This document shows, in pieces, positions 33,596 through 41,465 of a DNA stretch of 64,000 bases (positions are counted from its first letter, which is position 1; each line of letters opens with the position of its first letter). A program made the translations under genes and the position numbers. Under the pieces are notes generated by a model. That model was not told the DNA's origin. It was given only the letters and a program-made list of their open reading frames with translations, and made no database searches. Origin of the DNA: JBGPHT01 sp041484525 (GTDB lineage: Bacteria; Acidobacteriota; Terriglobia; Bryobacterales; Bryobacteraceae); assembly GCA_041484525.1 (NCBI GenBank), contig JBGPHT010000012.1, positions 21,521-85,520 of the forward strand, read 5' to 3'.

Positions 33596-35989
33596 CTACT
33601 CCGCCCGTATCGCCGACAGCGGATCGATCTTCGCCGCTCGCCTGGTCGGGACAAACGTGGCCAGCGCAGCCACCACTGCCAGCAGCACAATCGTCGCCCC
33701 CAGCGTCAACGGGTCGAACGGCGTCACCCCGAATAGCACCGACCGTAAGAACCGGTCCGCCACCGCAGTCAGCAGCAGACCCACCACCGCCCCCGCTGCC
33801 ACAATCCGCGCCACGCCAGCCAGCAACTCTCCCACGATCTGCCGCGGCGCCGCCCCCAGCGTCATGCGAACGCCGATCTCGCGCGTCCGCGCCATCACCA
33901 CCAGCGTCAACAATCCGTAGAGCCCCACCGAGGCCAGCAGTACCGCCGCCGCCGCGAACACCGTCAGCATCCTTGTATTGAGCCTTGGCTGATCGAGCGA
34001 CGAGTCGAGCACGTCCTGCACCGGCTTCAGTCCGAACACCGCGCGATCGGGCGCGAGCCCATGCACCAGCGGGCGAATCGCCGAAACCAACCCGCGCGCA
34101 TCGCCCGCGGCGCGTACCACGTACTCGGGATCGGGCCAGTTGCCCGGCCCCAGGCAGACGTAGACGTAGGGCCCGGTGGTGGTTTGCATGTTGTCTTCGC
34201 GAAGGTTGCCCACCACGCCGATGACCTCGTAAGGCTTGGCATTGGCCGCTGCCGGATACCACTCGAAGTGCCTGCCCACCAGGCTTTGCCCGTTGCCGTA
34301 GAGTTCCGCAAAGCGCCGATTGACCAGAGCTTTGGGCGGCCCGATCGCCACCTGCCGCAGATTCGGGCAATCCTGTCCCGCCGCGAGCGGGGCGCCGATC
34401 GCCGCCAGATATCCGCCGCTGATGCCGCGCTCGCCCACGTTGATCCGGCCCGATTCTTCGGTGCGCGACTGCCCATCCATCGTGAGCTGGTAGCGCAGCG
34501 TGGCGCCGGTGGCGGGCAGGAAATTCGCGAATCCGGCGCCCGCCACGCCGTGCTGCTGCTGCAGGCGGTCGAGAAGATCCATCTGCAGTTCGCCGATGCG
34601 CTTGCGGTCTTCGTTCCACTGCGCGCCCATGTGGAAGGTGACCGCGCGCGAAGGTTCGAACCCGAGATCCACGTGCGCCAGATTGTAGTAGCTACGCAGC
34701 ATCAGCCCGGCGCCCGCCAGCAGCAGAACTGTTAGCGCGATCTGTCCCGCCACCAGCACACGTTGCCACCGCTGCCGGCCGCCCGCCCCGCCGCGGCCGG
34801 ATTGCGCCAGGATCCGGGCCACGTCGCCGCGCGTCGCCTGCACCGCCGGCAGCAGGCCGCAGAGCATCGCCGCCAGAAGGCCCGCCCCCGCGGCGAAGGC
34901 CAGAGCGCGCCAATCCACGCCCAGGCGGGCGGCCCCAGGCAGTGCCGTCACAAGCGTGGAAAGCGACCGCACAATCCAGAATGCGACCGCGCAGCTCACC
35001 CCGATGCCGAAGGCCGAGATCAGCGTCACCTCCCGCATGACGCCGCCTACCACCTGCCAGCGCGTCGCGCCGATGGAGCTGCGGATCGCCAGCTCCCGCG
35101 CGCGCCGGTGAAGCTGCGTCAGCATCAGCCCCGCGATGTTGGCGATGGCGATCGCGAGCAGCAATGCTACTGCTCCGAAGATGAACAGCAGCGCCCGGCG
35201 GTAGTTGCCGACGCGCGCCTCCTTGAGATCGCGCACCACGGTGGACCAGCCGCGGTCGGTCTGGGGGAATTGCTCGCCCAACTCCCGCTGCGCGCGGTCG
35301 AGGTCCTGGCGTGCCTGCTCGATCGTCACCCCCGGTTTCATCCGGCCGGCCCCGCCGTAGAATCTGGCTTCGCGCAGACGCATCATGAACGCGTTGAGCT
35401 GCGCCGGAAGCCAGACGTCGAGCTCGGAGGACGGCGAAAAATCGCGCGGCATCACGCCCACCACCGTGTACCCCTGGCCGCCCAGGATCAGGCGGCGGCC
35501 GATCGCGCCCGGGTCCTGATGGTAGCGGCGCGTCCAGAAGTTATAACTCAGGACCGCGGCGCCCGCGCCTCCCGCCGCCTCTTCCTGCGGCGTGAAGGTG
35601 CGGCCGGCCAGCGGCGACGCCCCATAGACGGCGAAAAAACGCGGCGATACGCGCCGCCCGGCCAGGCGCTCCGGCTCGGGCGTACTGGTATCGGTGACGT
35701 TCTCGGCGTACGTCCCGGCGATGGCCTCAAACACCCGCGTCATGCGGTTCCAGTCCTCCAGGCGCGCCGGGGCAATGAGGCTGTCGCGCTGATTTTTCGC
35801 CGCGCTGGCTTCGTAGACGCTCACCAGCCGATCCGGGTTTAGGTAGGGAAGCGGCTTCAGCAGGACCGCGTCCACCATCGAGAACACTGCCGTATTGGCG
35901 CCGATGCCGAGCGCCAGAATCAGCGCTACTGCGATCGCGAACGCCGGACGCCGGGCCACGGTGCGAAATGCCAGGAGCCAGAGTTTCAT
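33596..35989 (-). CDS. ADOP-type MacB/FtsX permease (acidobacterial duplicated orphan permease)
   Basis: A 797-residue membrane protein with two FtsX/MacB permease halves, each with a periplasmic core domain. The N-terminal half starts FRTVARRPAFAIAVALILALGIGANTAVFS in two adjoining motifs; the middle has RARELAIRSSIGATRWQ, and the C-terminal half RTREIGVRMTLGAAPRQ, ending RRAAKIDPLSAIRAE. The family occurs in many copies in Acidobacteria without linked ATPase genes, as here, and its cargo is unknown. The start at 35989 is chosen because it gives the usual KLWLLAFRT start; a frame 26 codons longer would overlap the divergent gene. Confidence 0.9.
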   Translation of the reverse strand: MKLWLLAFRTVARRPAFAIAVALILALGIGANTAVFSMVDAVLLKPLPYLNPDRLVSVYEASAAKNQRDSLIAPARLEDWNRMTRVFEAIAGTYAENVTDTSTPEPERLAGRRVSPRFFAVYGASPLAGRTFTPQEEAAGGAGAAVLSYNFWTRRYHQDPGAIGRRLILGGQGYTVVGVMPRDFSPSSELDVWLPAQLNAFMMRLREARFYGGAGRMKPGVTIEQARQDLDRAQRELGEQFPQTDRGWSTVVRDLKEARVGNYRRALLFIFGAVALLLAIAIANIAGLMLTQLHRRARELAIRSSIGATRWQVVGGVMREVTLISAFGIGVSCAVAFWIVRSLSTLVTALPGAARLGVDWRALAFAAGAGLLAAMLCGLLPAVQATRGDVARILAQSGRGGAGGRQRWQRVLVAGQIALTVLLLAGAGLMLRSYYNLAHVDLGFEPSRAVTFHMGAQWNEDRKRIGELQMDLLDRLQQQHGVAGAGFANFLPATGATLRYQLTMDGQSRTEESGRINVGERGISGGYLAAIGAPLAAGQDCPNLRQVAIGPPKALVNRRFAELYGNGQSLVGRHFEWYPAAANAKPYEVIGVVGNLREDNMQTTTGPYVYVCLGPGNWPDPEYVVRAAGDARGLVSAIRPLVHGLAPDRAVFGLKPVQDVLDSSLDQPRLNTRMLTVFAAAAVLLASVGLYGLLTLVVMARTREIGVRMTLGAAPRQIVGELLAGVARIVAAGAVVGLLLTAVADRFLRSVLFGVTPFDPLTLGATIVLLAVVAALATFVPTRRAAKIDPLSAIRAE

Positions 35990-36059
35990 ACTCCCGTTGG
36001 ACGCCGGCCGCACGCGGCGGATAGGCGGCCGCAGTCGCCGTCGCACTAGAATATGCACC

Positions 36060-36692
36060 ATGGACACGCTCCGTCAGGACCTCGCCTACGCCTTCCGCGT
36101 CTTGCTTCGGCGCCCGGGTTTTACGCTGATTGCGGGGCTTACGCTGGCGGTTGGGATCGCCGCCAACACCGCCATCTTCAGCCTGGTGAATGCCGTGGTG
36201 CTGCGCCCGCTGCCGTTTCCCCATGCGGAGCGGCTGGTCGCCCTCTGGACCAGCTACCCGGCCTCGAACGGCCAGCCCGATATTTTCTCGCCGCTCAACT
36301 ACCTCGATGTCGCCAATCGCGTGCAGACGTTTCAGGCAGTGGGCGGCTTCACGGGATCCGCCTTCACGCTGGTCGGCGCCGGCGATCCGGAGAACATTCC
36401 GGGCGCCAAGATGACGGCGTCGATGGCGCTGGGCGTGTCGCAAGGTGAAGTCCTGCGCATGGTGATGGCGGAAGCGCTCCTGATGTCAGCGGCCGGCGTG
36501 GCGGTTGGACTGGCGGCGGCGCTGGCACTTTCGCGGTTCATGGGCACGCTGCTATTCGGAGTCGAGCCGCACGATGCGCTCACTTATGCCGTGGTCACGA
36601 TCGCGGCTCCAGTCGCCGCACTGCTCGCCGCCTATGCTCCAGCACGCCGCGCCATGCGGGTGGACCCCGCCGTGTCACTGCGATCGGAGTGA
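36060..36692 (+). pseudogene. ADOP-type permease with large in-frame internal deletion
   Basis: A 210-residue open frame joining the two ends of an orphan permease. The start TLRQDLAYAFRVLLRRPGF through LAVGIAANTAIFSLVNAV and the periplasmic-domain start is normal up to IPGAKMTAS (about residue 120). The next residues, MALGVSQGEVLRMVMAEAL, belong to the last FtsX module, which then continues normally to RRAMRVDPAVSLRSE. About 590 residues found in intact members are missing. Frame is kept, so a short membrane protein could be made, but it lacks the transport core. It is divergent from the intact copy with 70 bp between starts. Confidence 0.85.
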
Positions 36693-36775
36693 GGGTATAT
36701 AACGAACGATAGCTAAAGTCAGTATTAACACACCCCTGGTTCCTCGGGAACATAGAGGAGCGGAGGTGTGCTACC

Positions 36776-37342
36776 TTGACCGGACTCGTCGTTGCTGCTC
36801 CCCTGCTGTTGATTGCCCTTGCCGGGATGTGGGCGATCTTTTTGTATAACAACCTCGTGCGCGCGCGAAACCGGACCACGGAGGCGTGGTCGGGAATCGA
36901 TGTGCAGCTCAAGCGGCGATCCAGCCTGATCCCTAACCTTGTCGAAACCGTCCGCGGCTATGCCACTCACGAACATGAAGTCTTCACCGAAGTGGCGCAG
37001 GCGCGTGGCGCCATGGTAAAGGCCGCGGGACCTGTGGCGTCCGCCGCCGCCGATCAAGTGCTGACGCAGGCGCTCGGCCGGCTCATGGCGGTCGCGGAGA
37101 ACTATCCGCAACTCCAGGCCGCCGGCAACTTCCGCCAGTTGCAGGAGGAGTTGACGGACTCCGAGGAGCGTGTCGCTTACGCGCGCCAGTTCCACAACCA
37201 GAACGTACTCGATTACAACACGCGCATCCAGAGCTTCCCCGGCAACGTGTTTGCCGGCTGGTTCCGCTTCCAACCGGTGACGTTCTTCGCCGCGGATCAG
37301 AGCGCGGCTGCCGACGTGAAGGTGAGGTTCACGACGGCTTAG
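36776..37342 (+). CDS. lemA: LemA family protein
   Basis: A 188-residue membrane-anchored protein: one N-terminal helix (LVVAAPLLLIALAGMWAIFLY) and a helical LemA domain (NNLVRARNRTTEAWSGIDVQL, RRSSLIPNLVETVRGYATHE, NYPQLQAAGNFRQLQEEL). Its function is unknown, but LemA genes often stand next to membrane proteases. The start is a TTG at 36776 with GGAGG eight bases upstream. The M48 protease gene follows after 12 bases, so both are surely co-transcribed. Confidence 0.9.
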   Translation: MTGLVVAAPLLLIALAGMWAIFLYNNLVRARNRTTEAWSGIDVQLKRRSSLIPNLVETVRGYATHEHEVFTEVAQARGAMVKAAGPVASAAADQVLTQALGRLMAVAENYPQLQAAGNFRQLQEELTDSEERVAYARQFHNQNVLDYNTRIQSFPGNVFAGWFRFQPVTFFAADQSAAADVKVRFTTA

Positions 37343-37354
37343 AGGGATCGGACC

Positions 37355-39010
37355 ATGTCACCCGCAGTCACGCAGCCGGTGCTGGTCTACGACCGCATCG
37401 CACAAAATCGCCGCAAGACGGCGCTCCTGATCGCCATCGCGATCGCGTCCATCATTCCGTTCGTGGCCGCCATCAGCTACGCCGCGGCCGACATGATGCT
37501 GCCGATACCGCGCGTTTCTCATACCTCCACTACGCTGGTGCAGGTCGACGATCCCGTCATCCAGGCCCGCATCGAGCGCTACCGTCTGGAGTACGAGCGG
37601 CACCAGGAGAAAGAAGCGGCCCGCCGTGCGCCGATCCGCTGGCGCATCATGCTGGTGGTGGCCGTGGGACTTGTGGCGGGCTTGGGAGTGCTGTTCTGGG
37701 GGATGTTCTCTTCGCCCACGTCGAAGGTACTGACGATGATGCGGGCGCGTCCGGCGGGCGCAGCGGAGGCGGAGGCCGCGCGACTCCTGGAGAACCTGGC
37801 GATCGGCGCCGGGTTGCTGCCGCCGAAACTCTACGTCATCGATACTGTGGAGCCGAATGCGTTCGCCGCCGGGTGGGACCCAGCGCACTCGGTGGTAGCG
37901 GTGACCACGGGGCTGCTCCAATTGCTCGACCGGCGCGAACTGGAAGGTGTGCTGGCGCATGAGATTTCGCACATCGGCAATCGCGACACGCGGCTGAATA
38001 CCACCGTCGCCGCGATCGCTCTGTTCCTGCGGCTGCCGTACCTGCTGCGGCAGCGGGAGATCGAGGCGCGGAAGGGCGCGGCTTACAATTCGCGCATGAG
38101 CCGCCAGTTCGGTATGTACCGCGTGCTGCTCGCGCCCATCTACCTCTACGTGTTCTTTGTGGCGCCGGCATTGGCTTCGATCATTCGCTCGGCGGTTTCG
38201 CGCAACCGCGAATTCCTGGCGGACGCGGATGCGGCGCTGTTGACGCGCTACCCGGATGGGCTGATGCGCGCGCTGGCGAAGATTCGCGGCGCGGGTTCGG
38301 CGGTGGCGGCCTCAAACCCCGTGGTGGCGCATCTCTACTTCGCCGATCCGGCAGCCGTGGGCACTGGCATTGGATGGTTCAGCGGCCGTCTCCTGGCGAC
38401 GCACCCGCCCATCGAGCAACGGGTCCTGCGCCTGATGGAGTTCAACGCCGGCGTACCGGCTTCGGTCATCGAAGCCGCGGTGCAGTCGGGACGGGAGTTC
38501 GCCGCGAACCACCCGGCGGCACCTGCCGAGGGATTGCCTGCCGCGGCGGCGAAGGACGAGCTTTCGTTCCTCACCGCGGGGATGCCGGCCGGGCGGGTCT
38601 TCCGTGTGGCCGGGACCACGGGACCGGTGCCGATCTACGACCGGGACGATGTGAATTCGAACGTCGTGACGCGAGTCGCGGCGGGCAGCCTGCTGGTGGT
38701 GTTCAACGATCCGAGCAATCTTCGCCAGGTGGTGACGCCTGACCAGACATTCGGATATCTGCCGTATTCGGTGAAGCTGCAGCGCGCCGACATGATGGCC
38801 GAGGAGGTATTTACGGGAAGCTCAAGAATGCCAGACCCCCAGTTACCGGATCCCGAGTCGCCGGCGCCGAAAGCAGCGATGGCGGTCGTCGAAACCGCCG
38901 CCGTGCCGAAGCCATCTTCCGGGTTGACACCAGTTCAGATCGCGATCGTGCTGGCGTTCAGTGCCTTCGTGTTTGTGATCTTCTACTACGTCTGGGCGAA
39001 GTTCACCTAA
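37355..39010 (+). CDS. M48-family membrane metalloprotease, HtpX-like
   Basis: A 551-residue membrane protease with two N-terminal helices (LLIAIAIASIIPFVAAISYA; IMLVVAVGLVAGLGVLFWGMF), the zinc motif HEISH at 202-206 (LEGVLAHEISHIGN), further helices, and the third ligand region NREFLADADA. A cytoplasmic or periplasmic extension of about 190 residues follows the protease domain and ends in one more helix (IAIVLAFSAFVFVIFYYVW). The extension (GRVFRVAGTTGPVPIYD and VTRVAAGSLLVVFND) looks like an SH3-like domain. Probable role is membrane protein quality control with LemA. Confidence 0.88.
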   Translation: MSPAVTQPVLVYDRIAQNRRKTALLIAIAIASIIPFVAAISYAAADMMLPIPRVSHTSTTLVQVDDPVIQARIERYRLEYERHQEKEAARRAPIRWRIMLVVAVGLVAGLGVLFWGMFSSPTSKVLTMMRARPAGAAEAEAARLLENLAIGAGLLPPKLYVIDTVEPNAFAAGWDPAHSVVAVTTGLLQLLDRRELEGVLAHEISHIGNRDTRLNTTVAAIALFLRLPYLLRQREIEARKGAAYNSRMSRQFGMYRVLLAPIYLYVFFVAPALASIIRSAVSRNREFLADADAALLTRYPDGLMRALAKIRGAGSAVAASNPVVAHLYFADPAAVGTGIGWFSGRLLATHPPIEQRVLRLMEFNAGVPASVIEAAVQSGREFAANHPAAPAEGLPAAAAKDELSFLTAGMPAGRVFRVAGTTGPVPIYDRDDVNSNVVTRVAAGSLLVVFNDPSNLRQVVTPDQTFGYLPYSVKLQRADMMAEEVFTGSSRMPDPQLPDPESPAPKAAMAVVETAAVPKPSSGLTPVQIAIVLAFSAFVFVIFYYVWAKFT

Positions 39011-39084
39011 GTACGGTTAGATCCAACCAGCTTCAAAACATTAAAAACAACTGACGCGCCGCCAACCACATCTACGCTGTCAGC

Positions 39085-41424
39085 GTGCCTGATAATCCGG
39101 TTACAGACGTCGCGTGCGGGCTCTATCTGACAGTCCAACAGAGTGAAGGCCCGTTCTTGTCACAGTTGCGCCAATTTGCGGTGCTGCTGGTTTTCCTTTG
39201 TGCCCCTACTTGCGCTCACGCCCAGGTCGGCGTTACCACCTATCGCAACAATCTCGCCCGATCCGGGGACAATCTGGCGGAAACGATTCTGACACCCGCG
39301 AACGTAAACGCAGCCCAGTTCGGCAAGCTTTTCTCCAGGCCAGTCGATGGGAAGGTCCACGCTCAGCCACTCTACCTGCCCTCCGTCGCTATCCCTGGCA
39401 AGGGCCTGCACAACGTTGTGTTCGTGGCCACGCAACACGATAGCGTCTACGCATTCGACGCGGATTCCAACAGCGGCCCGAACGATCCTCCGCTCTGGCA
39501 GGTGAGCCTCGCCGATGCCGCGGCGGGGGAGACCACGGCCGGCGTCGCTGATGTCTTGAATTGTTCTACCATCGCGCCTGAACTCGGCATAACCGGCACG
39601 CCGGTGATCGATCCATCCACGAACACTCTTTACGTCGTTGCCATGACCAAGCGAGACGACACGATCTTCCACCGCCTGCATGCGCTCGATGTCACAACCG
39701 GCGCCGAACGGCCCGCCAGCCCGGTGGTCATCGCGGCATCGGTGCCGGGCATCGGCGACGGCTTCTTTTCCTCATCGCCGCTGAAGTTCGACGCTCACTT
39801 TTACAAGAATCGTGCGGGTCTTCTGTTGCTGAACGGTGTCGTTTACACTAGCTGGGCGTCGCACTGCGACACCAGATCGTATCATGGCTGGATCATTGCC
39901 TACGATGCCAGGGACTTGCATCAGGTGGCGGCCTTCAACACCACTCCTAATGCCTATCAAGGCGCGATTTGGATGGGCGGCGCTGCACCGGCCGCCGATG
40001 CGGAGGGGAATATTTATGCGATCTCGGGTAACGGGAAATTCGATGCCGATGCGAATGGAGTGGATTTCGGAGACAGCTTCATCAAGCTCTCTCCGCGGCT
40101 CACTGTTGTCGACTACTTTACGCCGTCTAACCAACTCTATCTGGACAGGGCGGATGTTGACCTCGGTTCGAGCGGCGCGGTCCTACTTCCGAATGCGGCC
40201 GGCAGCGTGGCTCGCCGGCATCTATTAGTCAGTGCCGGCAAGGAAGGCCGCATTTACCTCGTCGATCGCGATCGGATGGGACGCTACAATCCTGTCGATG
40301 ACAGCCAGATCGTTCAGTCGATCGAGGGCGCCATCGGCCCCCTGTTCGGAGGCCCGGCGTACTTCAACAACACCGTCTATTTCTCGGCCGCGCGCGACAC
40401 GCTCAAGGCGTTTTCGATCTCGGAAGCGCACATCGGAATTTCGCCTATTTCCGAATCTTTGCAGGTCTTCGACTACCCTGGCGCCGTCCCCGCGGTTTCG
40501 GCGAACGGCCTTTCGAATGGCATCATTTGGGTTGCCGAAACCGGTTTCGGCGGAACCCTGCATGCCTACGATGCCTCCAATCTGGCAAATGAGCTTTATG
40601 ACAGCCAGATGAACAGTTCCCGCGATGCGCTGGGCTCGTTCGTGAGGTTTTCCGTGCCGACCATTGCCAACGGAAGAGTGTATGTCGGCACTGGAAATGC
40701 GCTGGCTGTCTTTGGTTTACTCAACCAACCTTCGCCGGCTGCGGTCGTGAATGCCGCATCGCTTCAACCGGGCAGCGTGGCGCCGGGTTCCCTGATTACC
40801 ATCTTTGGTTCCAATCTGGCGTACGCCGCAATGCTGGCTCCGACCGCGTGGCTTCCTCGCAGCCTCGGCGGAGTGACACTCTCCATTAACGGCGTCCTTG
40901 CTCCCCTCCTGTTTGTAAGTCCGGACCAGATTAACGCGCAGGTTCCATTTGAAGTAACAGAAGGTTGGGCTACTGCGACGTTGCAACTGGCTGACCTGCC
41001 GCCCGTTCCAATCGGACTCTCGATCGCCGCGGCTGCTCCGGCCGTTTTTTCGAACATCCAGGACCAGTCTGCCGTAAGGAACGCGGACGGCTCCCGGAAT
41101 ACGTCTGACAATCCAGCGAGTGAGGGCTCGATTGTAACTGTGTATCTGACGGGCCAGGGATTGGTGGCGCCGCCAGTATTCACTGGGGAGCCCGCTCCGA
41201 GTGGCACGTTTTCACGAGCCATCTATCCGGTCACCGCGACGGTGGGACATCGCCCGGCGACCGTTACTTTTGCCGGTCTAAGCCCGGATTCGGCCGGCCT
41301 CTTTCAGATCAACCTCATTGTGCCCGCGACAGGCGCCGGCTCGCAGCCCCTGATCGTAACGGTGAATGGCGTCTCCAGCAATACCGGGTCTGTAAGTGTC
41401 TCCCAAGGCGGCCGCAGTAAGTGA
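39085..41424 (+). CDS. Secreted PQQ-like propeller with Solibacter C-terminal domain
   Basis: A protein of up to 779 residues. A signal peptide (RQFAVLLVFLCAPTCAHA) is followed by PQQ-type propeller blades (NNVAR-like repeats such as HDSVYAFDADSNSG, YHGWIIAYDARDL, GTLHAYDASNL) over about residues 50-550, and a TIGR03437-type domain (VNAASLQPGSVAPGSLITIFGS) to the end. No known catalytic residues are visible. The GTG at 39085 gives 24 extra residues before the signal; a TTG at 39157 with GAAGG upstream is a good alternative start. Family function unknown; probably surface or secreted. Confidence 0.82.
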   Translation: MPDNPVTDVACGLYLTVQQSEGPFLSQLRQFAVLLVFLCAPTCAHAQVGVTTYRNNLARSGDNLAETILTPANVNAAQFGKLFSRPVDGKVHAQPLYLPSVAIPGKGLHNVVFVATQHDSVYAFDADSNSGPNDPPLWQVSLADAAAGETTAGVADVLNCSTIAPELGITGTPVIDPSTNTLYVVAMTKRDDTIFHRLHALDVTTGAERPASPVVIAASVPGIGDGFFSSSPLKFDAHFYKNRAGLLLLNGVVYTSWASHCDTRSYHGWIIAYDARDLHQVAAFNTTPNAYQGAIWMGGAAPAADAEGNIYAISGNGKFDADANGVDFGDSFIKLSPRLTVVDYFTPSNQLYLDRADVDLGSSGAVLLPNAAGSVARRHLLVSAGKEGRIYLVDRDRMGRYNPVDDSQIVQSIEGAIGPLFGGPAYFNNTVYFSAARDTLKAFSISEAHIGISPISESLQVFDYPGAVPAVSANGLSNGIIWVAETGFGGTLHAYDASNLANELYDSQMNSSRDALGSFVRFSVPTIANGRVYVGTGNALAVFGLLNQPSPAAVVNAASLQPGSVAPGSLITIFGSNLAYAAMLAPTAWLPRSLGGVTLSINGVLAPLLFVSPDQINAQVPFEVTEGWATATLQLADLPPVPIGLSIAAAAPAVFSNIQDQSAVRNADGSRNTSDNPASEGSIVTVYLTGQGLVAPPVFTGEPAPSGTFSRAIYPVTATVGHRPATVTFAGLSPDSAGLFQINLIVPATGAGSQPLIVTVNGVSSNTGSVSVSQGGRSK

Positions 41425-41465
41425 ATTGACGAGACGAAGCAGAGAGTCGCGCTAAAGGTTCAACC

